Shown: positions 43,051-52,088, counted from the first letter of the stretch. The stretch: 64,000 bases of DNA from Ancylomarina salipaludis (GCF_004122035.1 NZ_SAXA01000011.1:1-64000), one strand, 5' to 3'. A program made the numbers and translations. Notes: generated by a model from the letters alone, not told the origin.

Positions 43051-44472
43051 ATGAGTAAATTTTATATAGTAATCTGCTTTTTATTTCTTTTTACTTCTTG
43101 TTCTGATTGGTTGGATATTAAGCCTGAGTCAGAGGTTGTTGAAGAGGATATGTTTGAATCAGAAGCTGGCTTTAAAGATGCACTTGTAGGAGTGTATAGT
43201 TTAATGTCGGCAAGAGGAGTCTATGGAGGTAATTTAACTATGGGAACTTTCGATATTTTGGCTCAAAACTATAATGTTAGGTTTAGTCCTTCACTTACCG
43301 ATCTTGCTGAATTTGATTATGTGCAGGAATTACCAGAGGGACGTATTAACCAGATTTGGGGTGATATGTATAACGTTATCGCAAATTGTAATACTTTAAT
43401 TGAGCATATCGAACTAATGTCGAAGGAATCATTTGCAGAAGACAATTACAATTTGATTTATGCTGAAGCATTGGGTTTAAGAGCTTATGTTCATTTTGAT
43501 TTGCTACGAATGTTTAATGCCCCATATGTTTCAAATCCTGATTATGAAGGAATTCCTTATGTAACTATATTTTCTAAAGAAGTGTCTAAGCAATTGAGTT
43601 CAAAAGAAACAATTGCTCATATCAATGCTGATTTATCTAAAGCAATCACTTTATTGGAGGGAATAGATCCAATTATAATGGAAGATAAAGAAAGCAATTC
43701 CTCAAACCCATTTCTAATCGACAGACATAACCGAATGAATTTGTATGCCATAAAAGCATTGATAGCAAGGGTTGCATTGTATGTAGGTGATAAAGAGATG
43801 GCATTAAGCTATGCAAAGGAAGTAATCGATTCAGGACACTACTTTTTTATTAATCCCGGAGATATTATTAACAACAAAGATTACGCTTTTAACGATGAGC
43901 ATATTTTTTCAATATATACTTATAAGTTGAAAGACAACTCGGATTATTATTTTAGTCCTAAAGGAACTGATCAACTATTCATTAGTTCACCTGTGGAAAA
44001 AATGTTTACGAGTGATGATGTTAGGTTCAAATACTGGTTAACTCAAAAGAAAGATATTTATGAGATTAATCGATACTTTATGACAAAATATGAACGGCCG
44101 GAAAAAGAAGAAGAAGCTGCAAAATATTCTGATCCTAATGTCCCCCTTATTAAAATATCAGAAATGTACCTAATTGCAGCAGAGTGTTTGTCTGAAACAA
44201 ATACCGCTGAAGCTTTAACATATCTGAATAAATTAAAATCTGAACGCGTTTCTCCGGTTGTGGAAAATGTAGCCAATAGTGCTGAATTATTAGAAATGAT
44301 AAAGAAAGAGTATCATCGGGAATTTTTAAGTGAAGGACAGACATTTTTCATGTATAAACGTTTAGCCTTAGATAGGATGATAAATTTTTCAGGGGCAGCC
44401 GTAGTTATGGATGAATCAAAATACATTTTCCCACTTCCCAAAGATGAAATTCAATTTGGAGGAAGAAAGTAA
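43051..44472 (+). CDS. SusD/RagB-family lipoprotein (locus 2)
   Basis: The 473-residue lipoprotein (lipobox LFTSC) has SDWLDIKPESEVVEEDMFESEAGFKDALVGVYSLM at the start, EALGLRAYVHFDLLRMFNAPY, ISEMYLIAAECL and a C-terminal EYHREFLSEGQTFFMYKRL...YIFPLPKDEIQFGGRK. It belongs to the SusD group that is followed by DUF4843 and PKD-like lipoproteins. It lies 11 bases after susC. Confidence 0.94.
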   Translation: MSKFYIVICFLFLFTSCSDWLDIKPESEVVEEDMFESEAGFKDALVGVYSLMSARGVYGGNLTMGTFDILAQNYNVRFSPSLTDLAEFDYVQELPEGRINQIWGDMYNVIANCNTLIEHIELMSKESFAEDNYNLIYAEALGLRAYVHFDLLRMFNAPYVSNPDYEGIPYVTIFSKEVSKQLSSKETIAHINADLSKAITLLEGIDPIIMEDKESNSSNPFLIDRHNRMNLYAIKALIARVALYVGDKEMALSYAKEVIDSGHYFFINPGDIINNKDYAFNDEHIFSIYTYKLKDNSDYYFSPKGTDQLFISSPVEKMFTSDDVRFKYWLTQKKDIYEINRYFMTKYERPEKEEEAAKYSDPNVPLIKISEMYLIAAECLSETNTAEALTYLNKLKSERVSPVVENVANSAELLEMIKKEYHREFLSEGQTFFMYKRLALDRMINFSGAAVVMDESKYIFPLPKDEIQFGGRK

Positions 44473-44490
44473 TAATTAAATACACTTGTT

Positions 44491-45189
44491 ATGAATAAAT
44501 ATAGATTACAATACTTGTTCTTTTTAATTGTTGTACTTCAGTTTATTGGATGTGAAAAGAACGATAAATTATTATACAATACAGAATATAGTGCATTGAA
44601 TATGCCAGGCTTGGATAGTACTTCAGTTAACTTTATGTTTTTGAGCGATGATGTATTGGTGCATCCTGTTAAGATTAGGTTAACTCTAACTGGACAGAAA
44701 GTTGATTATGATAGGCACTATCAAGTAGAGATAGATACAGCAAATACCACGGCTATAGAAGGTATGGATTTTGAGAAATTGCAACCGGAATATGTATTTG
44801 ATAGAAACACATTTACATCGTATTTGATTGTAAATGTCATAAAAACAGATGCTCTTAAAGATAGGGTTGCAGAATTGGCGCTTAGACTTAAAGAATCTGA
44901 AGATTTTAAAGTAGGGTTAGAAGGCGCTCAGGAGTTTAAGATTAAGATTTTGAACAACCTTAATGAACCTCCTTATTTCTGGGAGTGGCAAGGGGTGAAT
45001 AATCATGCAGGTGCATATCATCCGTTAAAATGCAGGAAATTTATTGAAATCTCAGGGATAACAGATGAAGAATGGAGCCCGGAAAGTAATTTAGAACTTT
45101 TGGTTTATGTCAAAAAAACCAAGATTTGGTTTGAAGAAAATCCTACCTATGACGAGAATGGAAAGAGGTTATTGTTTGAGGCAAATTAA
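44491..45189 (+). CDS. DUF4843-family lipoprotein
   Basis: The 232-residue protein has a lipobox (LQFIGCEKND) and the DUF4843 pattern: LLYNTEYSALNM, FMFLSDDVLVHPVKIRLTLTGQKVDYDRHYQVEID, TAIEGMDFEKLQPEYVFDRNTFTSYLIVNVI, and EPPYFWEWQGVNNHAGAYHPLKCRKFIEISG. The family accompanies a subset of SusCD pairs and is thought to be a surface accessory lipoprotein; its function is unknown. It is 18 bases after susD. Confidence 0.88.
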   Translation: MNKYRLQYLFFLIVVLQFIGCEKNDKLLYNTEYSALNMPGLDSTSVNFMFLSDDVLVHPVKIRLTLTGQKVDYDRHYQVEIDTANTTAIEGMDFEKLQPEYVFDRNTFTSYLIVNVIKTDALKDRVAELALRLKESEDFKVGLEGAQEFKIKILNNLNEPPYFWEWQGVNNHAGAYHPLKCRKFIEISGITDEEWSPESNLELLVYVKKTKIWFEENPTYDENGKRLLFEAN

Positions 45190-45224
45190 CTTAAGAATAT
45201 CTCCAATATTTCGGAATTGGAAAT

Positions 45225-45251
45225 TTCAATAGTGAGACTAAAACTATTGAA
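45225..45251. repeat. 9-bp inverted repeat upstream of the PKD-like gene
   Basis: TTCAATAGT (45225-45233) and ACTATTGAA (45243-45251) pair perfectly around a 9-base loop. No T-run follows. It may stabilise or process the operon mRNA. Confidence 0.6.
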
Positions 45252-45287
45252 GGAGTAAATAATTACTTGATACTAAAAAATAAACAA

Positions 45288-46763
45288 ATGAAGAATAAAA
45301 TATATATCGTAATAATTATTGCTTCGTTCTTTATGGTTTCTTGCTTAAAGGATGAAGGAAATTATGAGTATGAAAACTTGGCCTATGTGCAGGAAATAAA
45401 AGGGATTGATGAAGCCTATAGTATTTATCAATTTGATGAGGAACTTGTGGTTACACCTGAGCTAACTATAGGGAATTCCGATTTTAATAAAGATGATTAT
45501 GATTACAAATGGTATTTGATCGATTACTATCTGGATAAAAACATAGGTGTTATAAAGCATGACACGATTTATATCTCTACAGATAAGGATTTAAAATTCA
45601 CAGCAGATGCTACTGTGCCTATTAAAAAGATGATGTGTGTATTTGAGGTTACATCAAAAGGAACAGGAGTTGTCTTTAAGGAATCAACATTTTTGACTGT
45701 GAAAAACAGCTATAGCTATGGTAGTTTTATTTTACATCAAAAAGGAAATAACTCAGAACTCTGTTTGATAAAAGAGAATGAGGAGATTGTAGAAGATGTT
45801 TTTGGAATTGTAACGGGTGGTAGAATTCTGGCTGGAAAACCAAAACAAATGTGCCATTTTTATCCCAATCGAGATGAGCTTTTGAATATTTACACCGATC
45901 AATATCCTGATTATGGGGCAATATTTGATTTCAGTACGTTTGAATATTTGTATCCGGCATCAACTTGTTTTTATAGTGAGATTCCGAAAGGTGCCGATTT
46001 TCAGTACATGGAATCGGATGGCTCAGGTTTTTATTCACTTGTTAACAACAGGTATTTTTATTTGAATTTAATGATGGGTGATAAATACAGACCTTACTTT
46101 GAATATAATTTACCCGATTTTGAGGAGGATGTGGACTATATTGGTGAGGCAGGTTTAAATATTTTACATGGAGTAGAAACGGGACAACTGTACTCTTCTG
46201 GTCTTTATGGATTCAATGTAGATTTTTCTTCCGGAGGACGTAAGATTGTGATGCCAGGAAAAATGTTATACATGATGTCGGAACCAGGAGGAAGTTTATG
46301 GTCTGAAGATAAGGCTAGATTTTATGTCCTAAATGGAACAACAATAACAGAATATGGCTGTAATTATGGCTTTAATTATTCTAAATATATGATTGTATAT
46401 GATCTTAAATCTGAAAATGAATTTATAGCTCCTGAATTGGTTGATGAAAACACCTTGTTTTCAGCTTCGAACACCGAGAAATATCTATTTTTCACAAAGG
46501 ATAATGTTATTTACAGGTACAATTACGATGACGTAACAGCTAAGCCTGTTAAGTTTTACGAATATCCGGCAGGAACACAAATATCGTATTTTAAACATGG
46601 ATATGATTCTGAAGGTGAAAGGCTTGAAGTTGGAGTTTATGATAATTCTGGTTCCGATAAAAATGCTTCTTTATATTATTTAGATCGAACTGGTAAGGTT
46701 ACTAAATCGTATGAAAACATTTGTGGAAAAATAGTTGATATTGTGTATAAGAATTCTATTTAA
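45288..46763 (+). CDS. PKD-like family lipoprotein
   Basis: The 491-residue protein has a lipobox (FFMVSCLKDEGNYEYE) typical of the PKD-like lipoprotein family that follows SusD-DUF4843 genes. The first 130 residues are beta-sandwich-like; the rest is rich in beta strands with aromatic repeats (YPDYGAIFDFSTFEYLYP, KYLFFTKDNVIYRYNYDD), possibly a beta-propeller. It would sit on the outer membrane with SusD. ATG 45288 is chosen over the in-frame TTG 45267 because the signal peptide begins there. Confidence 0.88.
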   Translation: MKNKIYIVIIIASFFMVSCLKDEGNYEYENLAYVQEIKGIDEAYSIYQFDEELVVTPELTIGNSDFNKDDYDYKWYLIDYYLDKNIGVIKHDTIYISTDKDLKFTADATVPIKKMMCVFEVTSKGTGVVFKESTFLTVKNSYSYGSFILHQKGNNSELCLIKENEEIVEDVFGIVTGGRILAGKPKQMCHFYPNRDELLNIYTDQYPDYGAIFDFSTFEYLYPASTCFYSEIPKGADFQYMESDGSGFYSLVNNRYFYLNLMMGDKYRPYFEYNLPDFEEDVDYIGEAGLNILHGVETGQLYSSGLYGFNVDFSSGGRKIVMPGKMLYMMSEPGGSLWSEDKARFYVLNGTTITEYGCNYGFNYSKYMIVYDLKSENEFIAPELVDENTLFSASNTEKYLFFTKDNVIYRYNYDDVTAKPVKFYEYPAGTQISYFKHGYDSEGERLEVGVYDNSGSDKNASLYYLDRTGKVTKSYENICGKIVDIVYKNSI

Positions 46764-46768
46764 ACACT

Positions 46769-46800
46769 AAAGGCATAATAGCTTTATTTGCTATGCCTTT
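46769..46800 (+). terminator. Hairpin after the PKD-like lipoprotein gene
   Basis: AAAGGCATA (46769-46777) pairs with TATGCCTTT (46792-46800), followed by ATTTAAA. It is a likely terminator of SusCD locus 2. Confidence 0.75.
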
Positions 46801-46834
46801 ATTTAAAACAGTTACGATACAAATAATTTATAGG

Positions 46835-46873
46835 CAGGGCAAATGTATTTTAAAAATAGGTTTGCCCTGTTTT
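46835..46873 (+). terminator. Second hairpin with T-run before thioredoxin-fold gene 3
   Basis: CAGGGCAAA (46835-46843) pairs with TTTGCCCTG (46861-46869), followed by TTTT. Together with 46769-46800 it isolates thioredoxin-fold gene 3 from the SusCD operon or attenuates it. Confidence 0.75.
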
Positions 46874-46906
46874 AATACGCGCTGCGTAATACTAAAGAAA
46901 TAACAA

Positions 46907-48079
46907 ATGAAACAGATACTTATATCAGTCCTTATTCTATTTTATGGTAGTAGTGTTTTTTCCCAGGGAATCAAGTTTGAAAAAGCAACATTTGACGAAG
47001 CTTTGGCAAAAGCAAAACAGGAAAACAAAATGGTTTTCATGGATTGTTACACAACTTGGTGTGGCCCTTGTAAAAGATTAGCCAAGGATATTTTCACCTT
47101 AGAAGAGGTTGGTCGTTTTTACAATGCTCATTTTATAAACCTGAAGATGGATATGGAATCGGATGAGGGGAAAAGTTTATTAAAAAAATATCAGGTTAAA
47201 GCTTTCCCAACTCTTTTGTGGTTGGATTCCGAAGGGCGGATGCAACATCGGGTAGTAGGTGGAGGAAAGGCAAAAAAGATAATCGACGCGGCTGTCTTGG
47301 CTATGGACTCAATAAACAATTGGAAAGCAATTGCTCAACTTTATGAAGATGGTGACCGCAGTTTAACTTTCCTTCGAAAGTATCTTGCACAAGCATCAAG
47401 AGCAGGAGTCGATGCAAAAGAAGCTACCGAACAGATCTTTAATCAGTGTAAACCAGAGGAATTGATTAATGCAGATGATTATAATTTGATTACATCAGTA
47501 GCTAAGACCAGCTCTAGTTCTGTTTTTCGTTTTATTTTGAAAAACAAAAAAGAATTTTATGCTGTAGTAGATCAAGCAACTGTAGATCAGTATATCGAAA
47601 CTGTTCTGACGAATGAGTTAACTGTTGTGTCACGCAAAGGAACACCGGAAGAACTGGCTCTAAAAGAAAAGGAAATATTAGAACTGGACTCTTATTTGGG
47701 TGGAAAAATTCTTGCAAGGATGGAGCTGACAAAAGTAAGAGAATCGGGTGATCGGCAAAAGTATATGGTTGCTTCAGTTGATTATGCATTAGAATATGAA
47801 ATGAACAGTTGGATGATTTTGTACATGCATGCTGTAGGTGTTGTTATGTCTCAACAAAAGGTAAGCGAAGATTTATTAAACAAAGCGATCACTATCATCA
47901 GGCGTTCGGTGGAGTTGGAAACCAAATTTTTCAACACAGATGTCTATGCTCAGTTGCTCCATAAAGCTGGTCGAAGTGAAGAGGCAAAACAAGCTGCAGC
48001 AAAATCAATAGAACTTGCTGCCGAAGAAGATAGGAAAACCTTATGGTCTGTAAGCTATTTAAATGGAGAAATAAAATAA
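46907..48079 (+). CDS. Exported thioredoxin-fold protein with C-terminal helical repeats (copy 3)
   Basis: The 390-residue protein has a signal peptide ending VFSQG, a thioredoxin domain with MDCYTTWCGPCKRLAKDIF and cis-Pro in VKAFPTLLW, and a helical C terminus with TPR-like ITIIRRSVELETKFFNTDVYAQLLHKAGRSEEAKQAAAKSIELA. It is nearly colinear with copy 1 (25129-26298), which lies outside the SusCD loci, so one was likely duplicated from the other. It should act on thiols in the periplasm. It follows two terminator-like hairpins. Confidence 0.9.
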   Translation: MKQILISVLILFYGSSVFSQGIKFEKATFDEALAKAKQENKMVFMDCYTTWCGPCKRLAKDIFTLEEVGRFYNAHFINLKMDMESDEGKSLLKKYQVKAFPTLLWLDSEGRMQHRVVGGGKAKKIIDAAVLAMDSINNWKAIAQLYEDGDRSLTFLRKYLAQASRAGVDAKEATEQIFNQCKPEELINADDYNLITSVAKTSSSSVFRFILKNKKEFYAVVDQATVDQYIETVLTNELTVVSRKGTPEELALKEKEILELDSYLGGKILARMELTKVRESGDRQKYMVASVDYALEYEMNSWMILYMHAVGVVMSQQKVSEDLLNKAITIIRRSVELETKFFNTDVYAQLLHKAGRSEEAKQAAAKSIELAAEEDRKTLWSVSYLNGEIK

Positions 48080-48273
48080 CTTTATTCATAACCGAATATG
48101 ATTTAGTAAAACTGTTGACAATATTTCACAAAGAGAGTCTTTCTTTGTACACATATCCAATAGGTTAGATTAGGTATGCAATAGCAAAGTTTTGGATAAT
48201 AGAGTCAAGAATAATAGGAATGATGAAAATTATTTGTTAAATGTAATGGCAACTAATTTGCTGAAAATACAAG

Positions 48274-48299
48274 CCCTCCAAGCCTAAAAATTTGGAGGG
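48274..48299. terminator. Hairpin after thioredoxin-fold gene 3
   Basis: CCCTCCAA (48274-48281) pairs with TTGGAGGG (48292-48299). A T-run appears 12 bases later, not directly after the stem. It lies between convergent genes. Confidence 0.6.
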
Positions 48300-48353
48300 A
48301 TCGTGTTAAATTTTTTCTCAGCCCCATTTTTAAGGATTTGTAAGAGCTTTCAT

Positions 48354-49229
48354 TTATTTTTTACTGACAGTAAACACAATCCAATTACCATCTTGTTCCT
48401 GTTTATAGTCCAAATTCAGATGGTCGGCAATAACGGTCCAGGCCGCTTTTAACCATTCATTCATTTCTACAGAATCAACACCATAGAATTTTTCTCCTGC
48501 TGATAAATGTGTCCAGTCAGCTTTTGTTTTGGCCTTAACCATACTGTCTGATTGTTCAAGGGTTTCCATCCGGAAATTCTTAAATAAATTCATATTCCAC
48601 TTATAGCCGTCCATAAAGTATTTAAGATGATCTTTATCTTTAGGCTGCCAGCCATTAGCGTGAAGGCTCCCAATATATTTACCGTATTCAACAGGATTTA
48701 CTTTTTTTGATTTGGCAAAATTGATACTGGCGGCAAGCTGAGCAATAAAGTTATTTTCGCAGGTTTTGTATTTGGTTGCAACCGAAGGTGAGTTTGTATT
48801 CCAGATATCTCGTTCTATCTTCCATTTTGCACTCTCTTTTCGCCAGGTAACAATGTATTTCCCCTCGTCAATAAGCTGATCATTGTCAGCATAAAGTTTA
48901 TACAAGCCTTCTTCTATCGCAATATTGCCATAACCGATGGCCGAAAGGGTTTCTAAAATGACTTTTTTAATTCCCATTGTCATTCCCACTGACCAATACT
49001 TGTTGATGGCTTCGTGGCCTTCAATTATTTTGCTGTTAGCCGGGAATATTTTGGCATTGCTTGTGTAGCACGCTGTGACTGCATCAGGATTAGACTGATT
49101 GAATGCCTCGATAAAGGCTTTGTTTGCCTTTTCAATATCCTTACTCACATCTGCTGACTGTTGGACACAACTGACCGATAGCATTATGATCGCAAGAAAG
49201 ATTCCGAAATAAAGCGCTGTTTTTTTCAT
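48354..49229 (-). CDS. Lipoprotein with SnoaL/DUF4440-like domain
   Basis: The 291-residue protein has a lipobox (MLSVSCVQQ). Residues of about 35-150 resemble a cone-shaped NTF2/SnoaL-like domain (KANKAFIEAFNQSNPDAVTACYTSNAKIFPANSKIIEGHEAINKYW ... TWRKESAKWKIERDIWNTN). The C-terminal 130 residues are another, unassigned domain (FAKSKKVNPVEYGKYIGSLHANGW, ...AGEKFYGVDSVEMNEWLKAAW). Such proteins often bind small molecules; no substrate can be named. It is monocistronic. Confidence 0.8.
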   Translation of the reverse strand: MKKTALYFGIFLAIIMLSVSCVQQSADVSKDIEKANKAFIEAFNQSNPDAVTACYTSNAKIFPANSKIIEGHEAINKYWSVGMTMGIKKVILETLSAIGYGNIAIEEGLYKLYADNDQLIDEGKYIVTWRKESAKWKIERDIWNTNSPSVATKYKTCENNFIAQLAASINFAKSKKVNPVEYGKYIGSLHANGWQPKDKDHLKYFMDGYKWNMNLFKNFRMETLEQSDSMVKAKTKADWTHLSAGEKFYGVDSVEMNEWLKAAWTVIADHLNLDYKQEQDGNWIVFTVSKK

Positions 49230-49882
49230 TTTAAAAAAGATTTAGTTGACTATTGTTTAAGATTTTAAAGACGATATAAGTTACGATCTTAATATGATGA
49301 AGTCAATAAAATGCTGGGAATGTTGATTTTGTATGGTTTAGGTGTGTCGAAAGACCTTCTAATGTCCATCATTGTTAATGACAGATAAGCTGATTCATTC
49401 TTTTAAATAAAACCTATATCCCACAATTTTAATTATAGAAGTGTTCAATAGTATCATTATAAGCGAAAAATACAATCTGTAAATCTTGTTTATTTGAGAG
49501 AAAATAAACTAAAAGCTCACTTATTTACAGTAAGCTTTTCGTATTATTACTATAGCCATCTTATACTGAATATAAAATCTTTTTGAATAAAATTAAATGA
49601 CGAAAATGCAATCCCATATTATCCAGAGAAGCTTAATCTTAAAGATTGTATTGAAGAGAATATGGAGATTCTCGCTTTATTGGCTAAAGTAAAGCATATA
49701 CAATTTTCTGTTGATGTTGATAATGAGATTAATATATGGGTCGATGATTCCCTTAGGTCTGCATAGTCATGTTTTGCTAACCTAAGGGATTTGGACTTAC
49801 AACAAAAAAAATAAAGAAACATAATCCCAGATATGAAAAGCATTTAGATCTCTAGCTCAGAAACGGATATCGTTTCAATTAG
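49230..49882. other. 653-bp region with a gene remnant
   Basis: The left part is AT-rich and should include the promoter of the SnoaL-like gene; no clear consensus is seen. AAAAGCT and AGCTTTT near 49512-49538 form a weak hairpin. Positions 49599-49800 hold the histidine kinase remnant listed separately. The rest is without features. Confidence 0.5.
49599..49800 (+). pseudogene. Fragment of a sensor histidine kinase
   Basis: The plus-strand frame through 49620-49766 reads YPEKLNLKDCIEENMEIL, then ALLAKVKHIQFSVDVDNEINIWVDD, then a stop. This matches the link between the HisKA and ATPase domains of hybrid or two-component kinases, where xPEKLxLxxLIEEN and VDxDxxxxxWxD are common. After the stop, the next codons (CFANLRDL) resemble the decayed NLISNA N-box. 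No start, H-box or G-boxes remain. A decayed kinase is the simplest reading. Confidence 0.65.
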
Positions 49883-50512
49883 TTATGATTTTGTTTTAAT
49901 ATTGGGATGCAACTTTAACTCAAGTTCTTCAAAGGGCAAATACCCTTGTTCAAGTATGCTATAGATTCCGTCTTTTTTTAATAATAGTGTTGGATAAGAT
50001 GATGCCAGTACTGCAACTTGCTGAAACGTTTTTTCCGTGTTCAGCTTTATTGCTTTAGAATGAAACGTTTCGATAAAGCGGTCTGAATTAATTTCGAGTT
50101 CCTGGCATATATCAATATAGGTTTGGTCCGGATTTAAATCTTTGCCGTAGAAATATCGGGCTTTTTGTACGGCTATTGCAAATGGAACTGTTTTTTCCGG
50201 CGCCATATCTTTTATCGTTACAATAGCTCTTGATGGAATCTCGCTGTTCAATTCAACGTCGTTCTTCTGAATAAAATCGATATAAGGCATCCCAAATTTA
50301 ACTCCAGTCAGCTCTTCAATACGCTTATCATGTTTCATAAAGTAGTTGACCATTGCCGTATTTTGTGTTCTGATATTGGCTTTTGTCCACATGCCGCCTG
50401 GTAAAACCGTGAAAGTATAGGTGTTATTGTATTTTTCCCACAGTTTTTCCAGCGTTTTACTGTTGCCATAACACCATCCGCAAAGCGGATCCATGATATA
50501 TATGATTTCCAT
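49883..50512 (-). CDS. Cytoplasmic DsbA-family protein with CGWC motif
   Basis: The 209-residue protein has the DsbA-like start YIMDPLCGWCYG with redox Cys11 and Cys14, a helical insert, and a cis-Pro strand in ASSYPTLLLKKDG. There is no signal peptide, so it probably acts in the cytoplasm like other CGWC proteins of the FrnE/2-hydroxychromene-like group. It is the last gene of the operon with the NmrA-like and DoxX genes, 115 bases after doxX. Confidence 0.88.
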   Translation of the reverse strand: MEIIYIMDPLCGWCYGNSKTLEKLWEKYNNTYTFTVLPGGMWTKANIRTQNTAMVNYFMKHDKRIEELTGVKFGMPYIDFIQKNDVELNSEIPSRAIVTIKDMAPEKTVPFAIAVQKARYFYGKDLNPDQTYIDICQELEINSDRFIETFHSKAIKLNTEKTFQQVAVLASSYPTLLLKKDGIYSILEQGYLPFEELELKLHPNIKTKS

Positions 50513-50627
50513 TTTTTGTTGAGATATTTTATTAATAGTACTATCCTGTTCCGGAATAGATGATTTTGTTTCAATCGTTTTTTTCTTTATGTAATCCTAA
50601 ACCTGTAGAAATAAGAAGACATAACTT

Positions 50628-51053
50628 TTACAAGCTCTTTAGTTTGAGTTGGTTTTTAAAAAGTATTTCAGATAATGCGAATCGTCCTGAGCCTGTGAAG
50701 TAAATTGCTATAGCAGTAAACATGTAGAATAGGTTAAGTTCAGCTACGAAAGTTCCGTATTCATTTAGTTTAAAACCATCCATCCCAAATACAAGATAAA
50801 AGGTCATGATCATTGTGAAAACAATCAGCGAAGAGGCGACCCGCGTAAATAGTCCTAGTATAATAAGAATTGGTGCTATGAATTCTGCAAGAGGAACACC
50901 TAACCAAAGGATTTCAGGCAAGCCTTTTTGAGATAGTGCAGCAATAATAAAACCGTGCCCATGTACTAGCTTTGCTACGCCGTGAAAAATCATTAAGCCA
51001 CCTACTGTTATTCGAAGAATTAATATTCCTAAATCAGTGTTTATACTTTTCAT
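50628..51053 (-). CDS. DoxX-family membrane protein
   Basis: The 141-residue protein has four hydrophobic helices and the DoxX pattern LRITVGGLMIFHGVAKLVHG, GVPLAEFIAPILIILGLFTRVAS and FALSEILF at the end. DoxX relatives are quinone-linked or thiol-stress membrane proteins. ATG 51053 is preferred to the TTG two codons earlier. It starts 11 bases after the NmrA-like gene and so is co-transcribed with it. Confidence 0.88.
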   Translation of the reverse strand: MKSINTDLGILILRITVGGLMIFHGVAKLVHGHGFIIAALSQKGLPEILWLGVPLAEFIAPILIILGLFTRVASSLIVFTMIMTFYLVFGMDGFKLNEYGTFVAELNLFYMFTAIAIYFTGSGRFALSEILFKNQLKLKSL

Positions 51054-51064
51054 GATCAAGTTGT

Positions 51065-51949
51065 TTATTTATTATAAATATGGGTTAAAAACTCAGTTAC
51101 AGTCAAAGGCTTATGTCCTGTTATTGACTGGAAGACTGTATTGGTTTCGTCCAATTCGCCTTGTTTAAACGTTTCGGCAAAAGCAGCAAACATTCCAATA
51201 TAATGTTCTGGCACGCCAGCATCCGAAAGCGAGCGGGTATATTCTTCCTTGCTTGGAGAAACATAACGAATATCTTTGCCAATTAGTTCTGATAAAAAAG
51301 AAGCGATTTCTTTAAACGAAAGGGCCTGCGTATTGGTAATCTCGTAAATTTTATTTTTATACTCGTCACTTGTTAAAATAACGGAGGCCAATTCAGCCAT
51401 ATCTTTTCGCGTAACAAAAGCCACTTTTCCATCACCTGCCGGAAAGAAAATACGGCCAGACTCTATTACTTTCTCTCCTAAAAAAACAGGCAGCATATCG
51501 GCATAAGTATTATGTTTTAATATGGTATAATCCATTCCCGATTCCTGCAGCCATTCTTCTGTAAGGATGTGCGATTTTAGGAGCTCAGCAATTGGAGAAG
51601 AATCGGTGTTGTTCTTTCTCATGAAACTGGTGTAAACGACATGCTTCACTTGGGCGTCTTTTGCTGCTTTTACAACATTTTCATGCTGTTGAGTTCTGGC
51701 ATTGATATCGTTTCCTGAAACGAAGTATAATTTATCAATTCCAGCAAATGCTGCCGATAATGAATCAATATTATCATAGTTTCCTAATCGTACTTCGATT
51801 CCTTTCTCGGTGAAGAAATCTGTTTGGGATTGTTCTCTCACCATAACAACTATGTTGGACTTGTCAGTTCTTGTTAGAAGTTGTTCTAAAACCTCTTTGC
51901 CTAGTTTTCCCGTAGCCCCGGTAATTAATATTTGACTTGATTTTTTCAT
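51065..51949 (-). CDS. NmrA-like NAD(P)H oxidoreductase (QorB/YtfG type)
   Basis: The 294-residue protein is an atypical short-chain dehydrogenase with the nucleotide motif ITGATGKLGKEVLEQLL, VVMVREQ, VRLGNYDNIDSL and LYFVSGND. The later YTILKHNTYADMLPVF segment matches NmrA/quinone oxidoreductase 2-type proteins that reduce quinones or sense NADP(H). It is divergent from an HxlR regulator and heads the NmrA-DoxX-DsbA operon. The combination fits a response to quinones or thiol-reactive compounds (inference). Confidence 0.87.
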   Translation of the reverse strand: MKKSSQILITGATGKLGKEVLEQLLTRTDKSNIVVMVREQSQTDFFTEKGIEVRLGNYDNIDSLSAAFAGIDKLYFVSGNDINARTQQHENVVKAAKDAQVKHVVYTSFMRKNNTDSSPIAELLKSHILTEEWLQESGMDYTILKHNTYADMLPVFLGEKVIESGRIFFPAGDGKVAFVTRKDMAELASVILTSDEYKNKIYEITNTQALSFKEIASFLSELIGKDIRYVSPSKEEYTRSLSDAGVPEHYIGMFAAFAETFKQGELDETNTVFQSITGHKPLTVTEFLTHIYNK

Positions 51950-51960
51950 GTGTTAATTAT

Positions 51961-52000
51961 TTGCTTACATTTGTATTGTTACTAACTAATAGTAAGCGAA
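51961..52000. promoter_or_regulatory. Operator candidate between NmrA-like and HxlR genes
   Basis: TTACTA-ACTAA-TAGTAA (51979-51995) is a perfect 6-bp inverted repeat, nested in a wider near-palindrome of TTGCTTAC (51961-51968) and GTAAGCGAA (51992-52000). The core lies immediately downstream of the -7 box of the NmrA-like gene, where a repressor would block transcription. HxlR dimers bind such palindromes. Confidence 0.65.
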
Positions 52001-52027
52001 TATAGAATAGTTTGTATTGATGTACAA
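51997..52027 (-). promoter_or_regulatory. Promoter of the NmrA-DoxX-DsbA operon
   Basis: On the minus strand TTG (52027-52025), 20 bases, TATATTCG (52004-51997). The spacing fits the Bacteroidota consensus. The operator candidate overlaps the expected start of transcription. Confidence 0.55.
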
Positions 52028-52088
52028 GAAGGCACTTTTAACTACTGTAACTGAGTTTGAGGTTATTAATGTTGAAAATCACAAGATT

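Noticed and set aside
49619-49843. 74-codon minus-strand frame
   Set aside because: The plus strand of the same bases reads as a histidine kinase fragment with clear family motifs; the minus frame does not resemble anything.
52020-52088. Upstream ATG for the HxlR gene
   Set aside because: The extra N terminus would be encoded across the -33 region of the divergent promoter, and family members begin close to the CPVRTVLDRIGDKW segment, matching ATG 52089.
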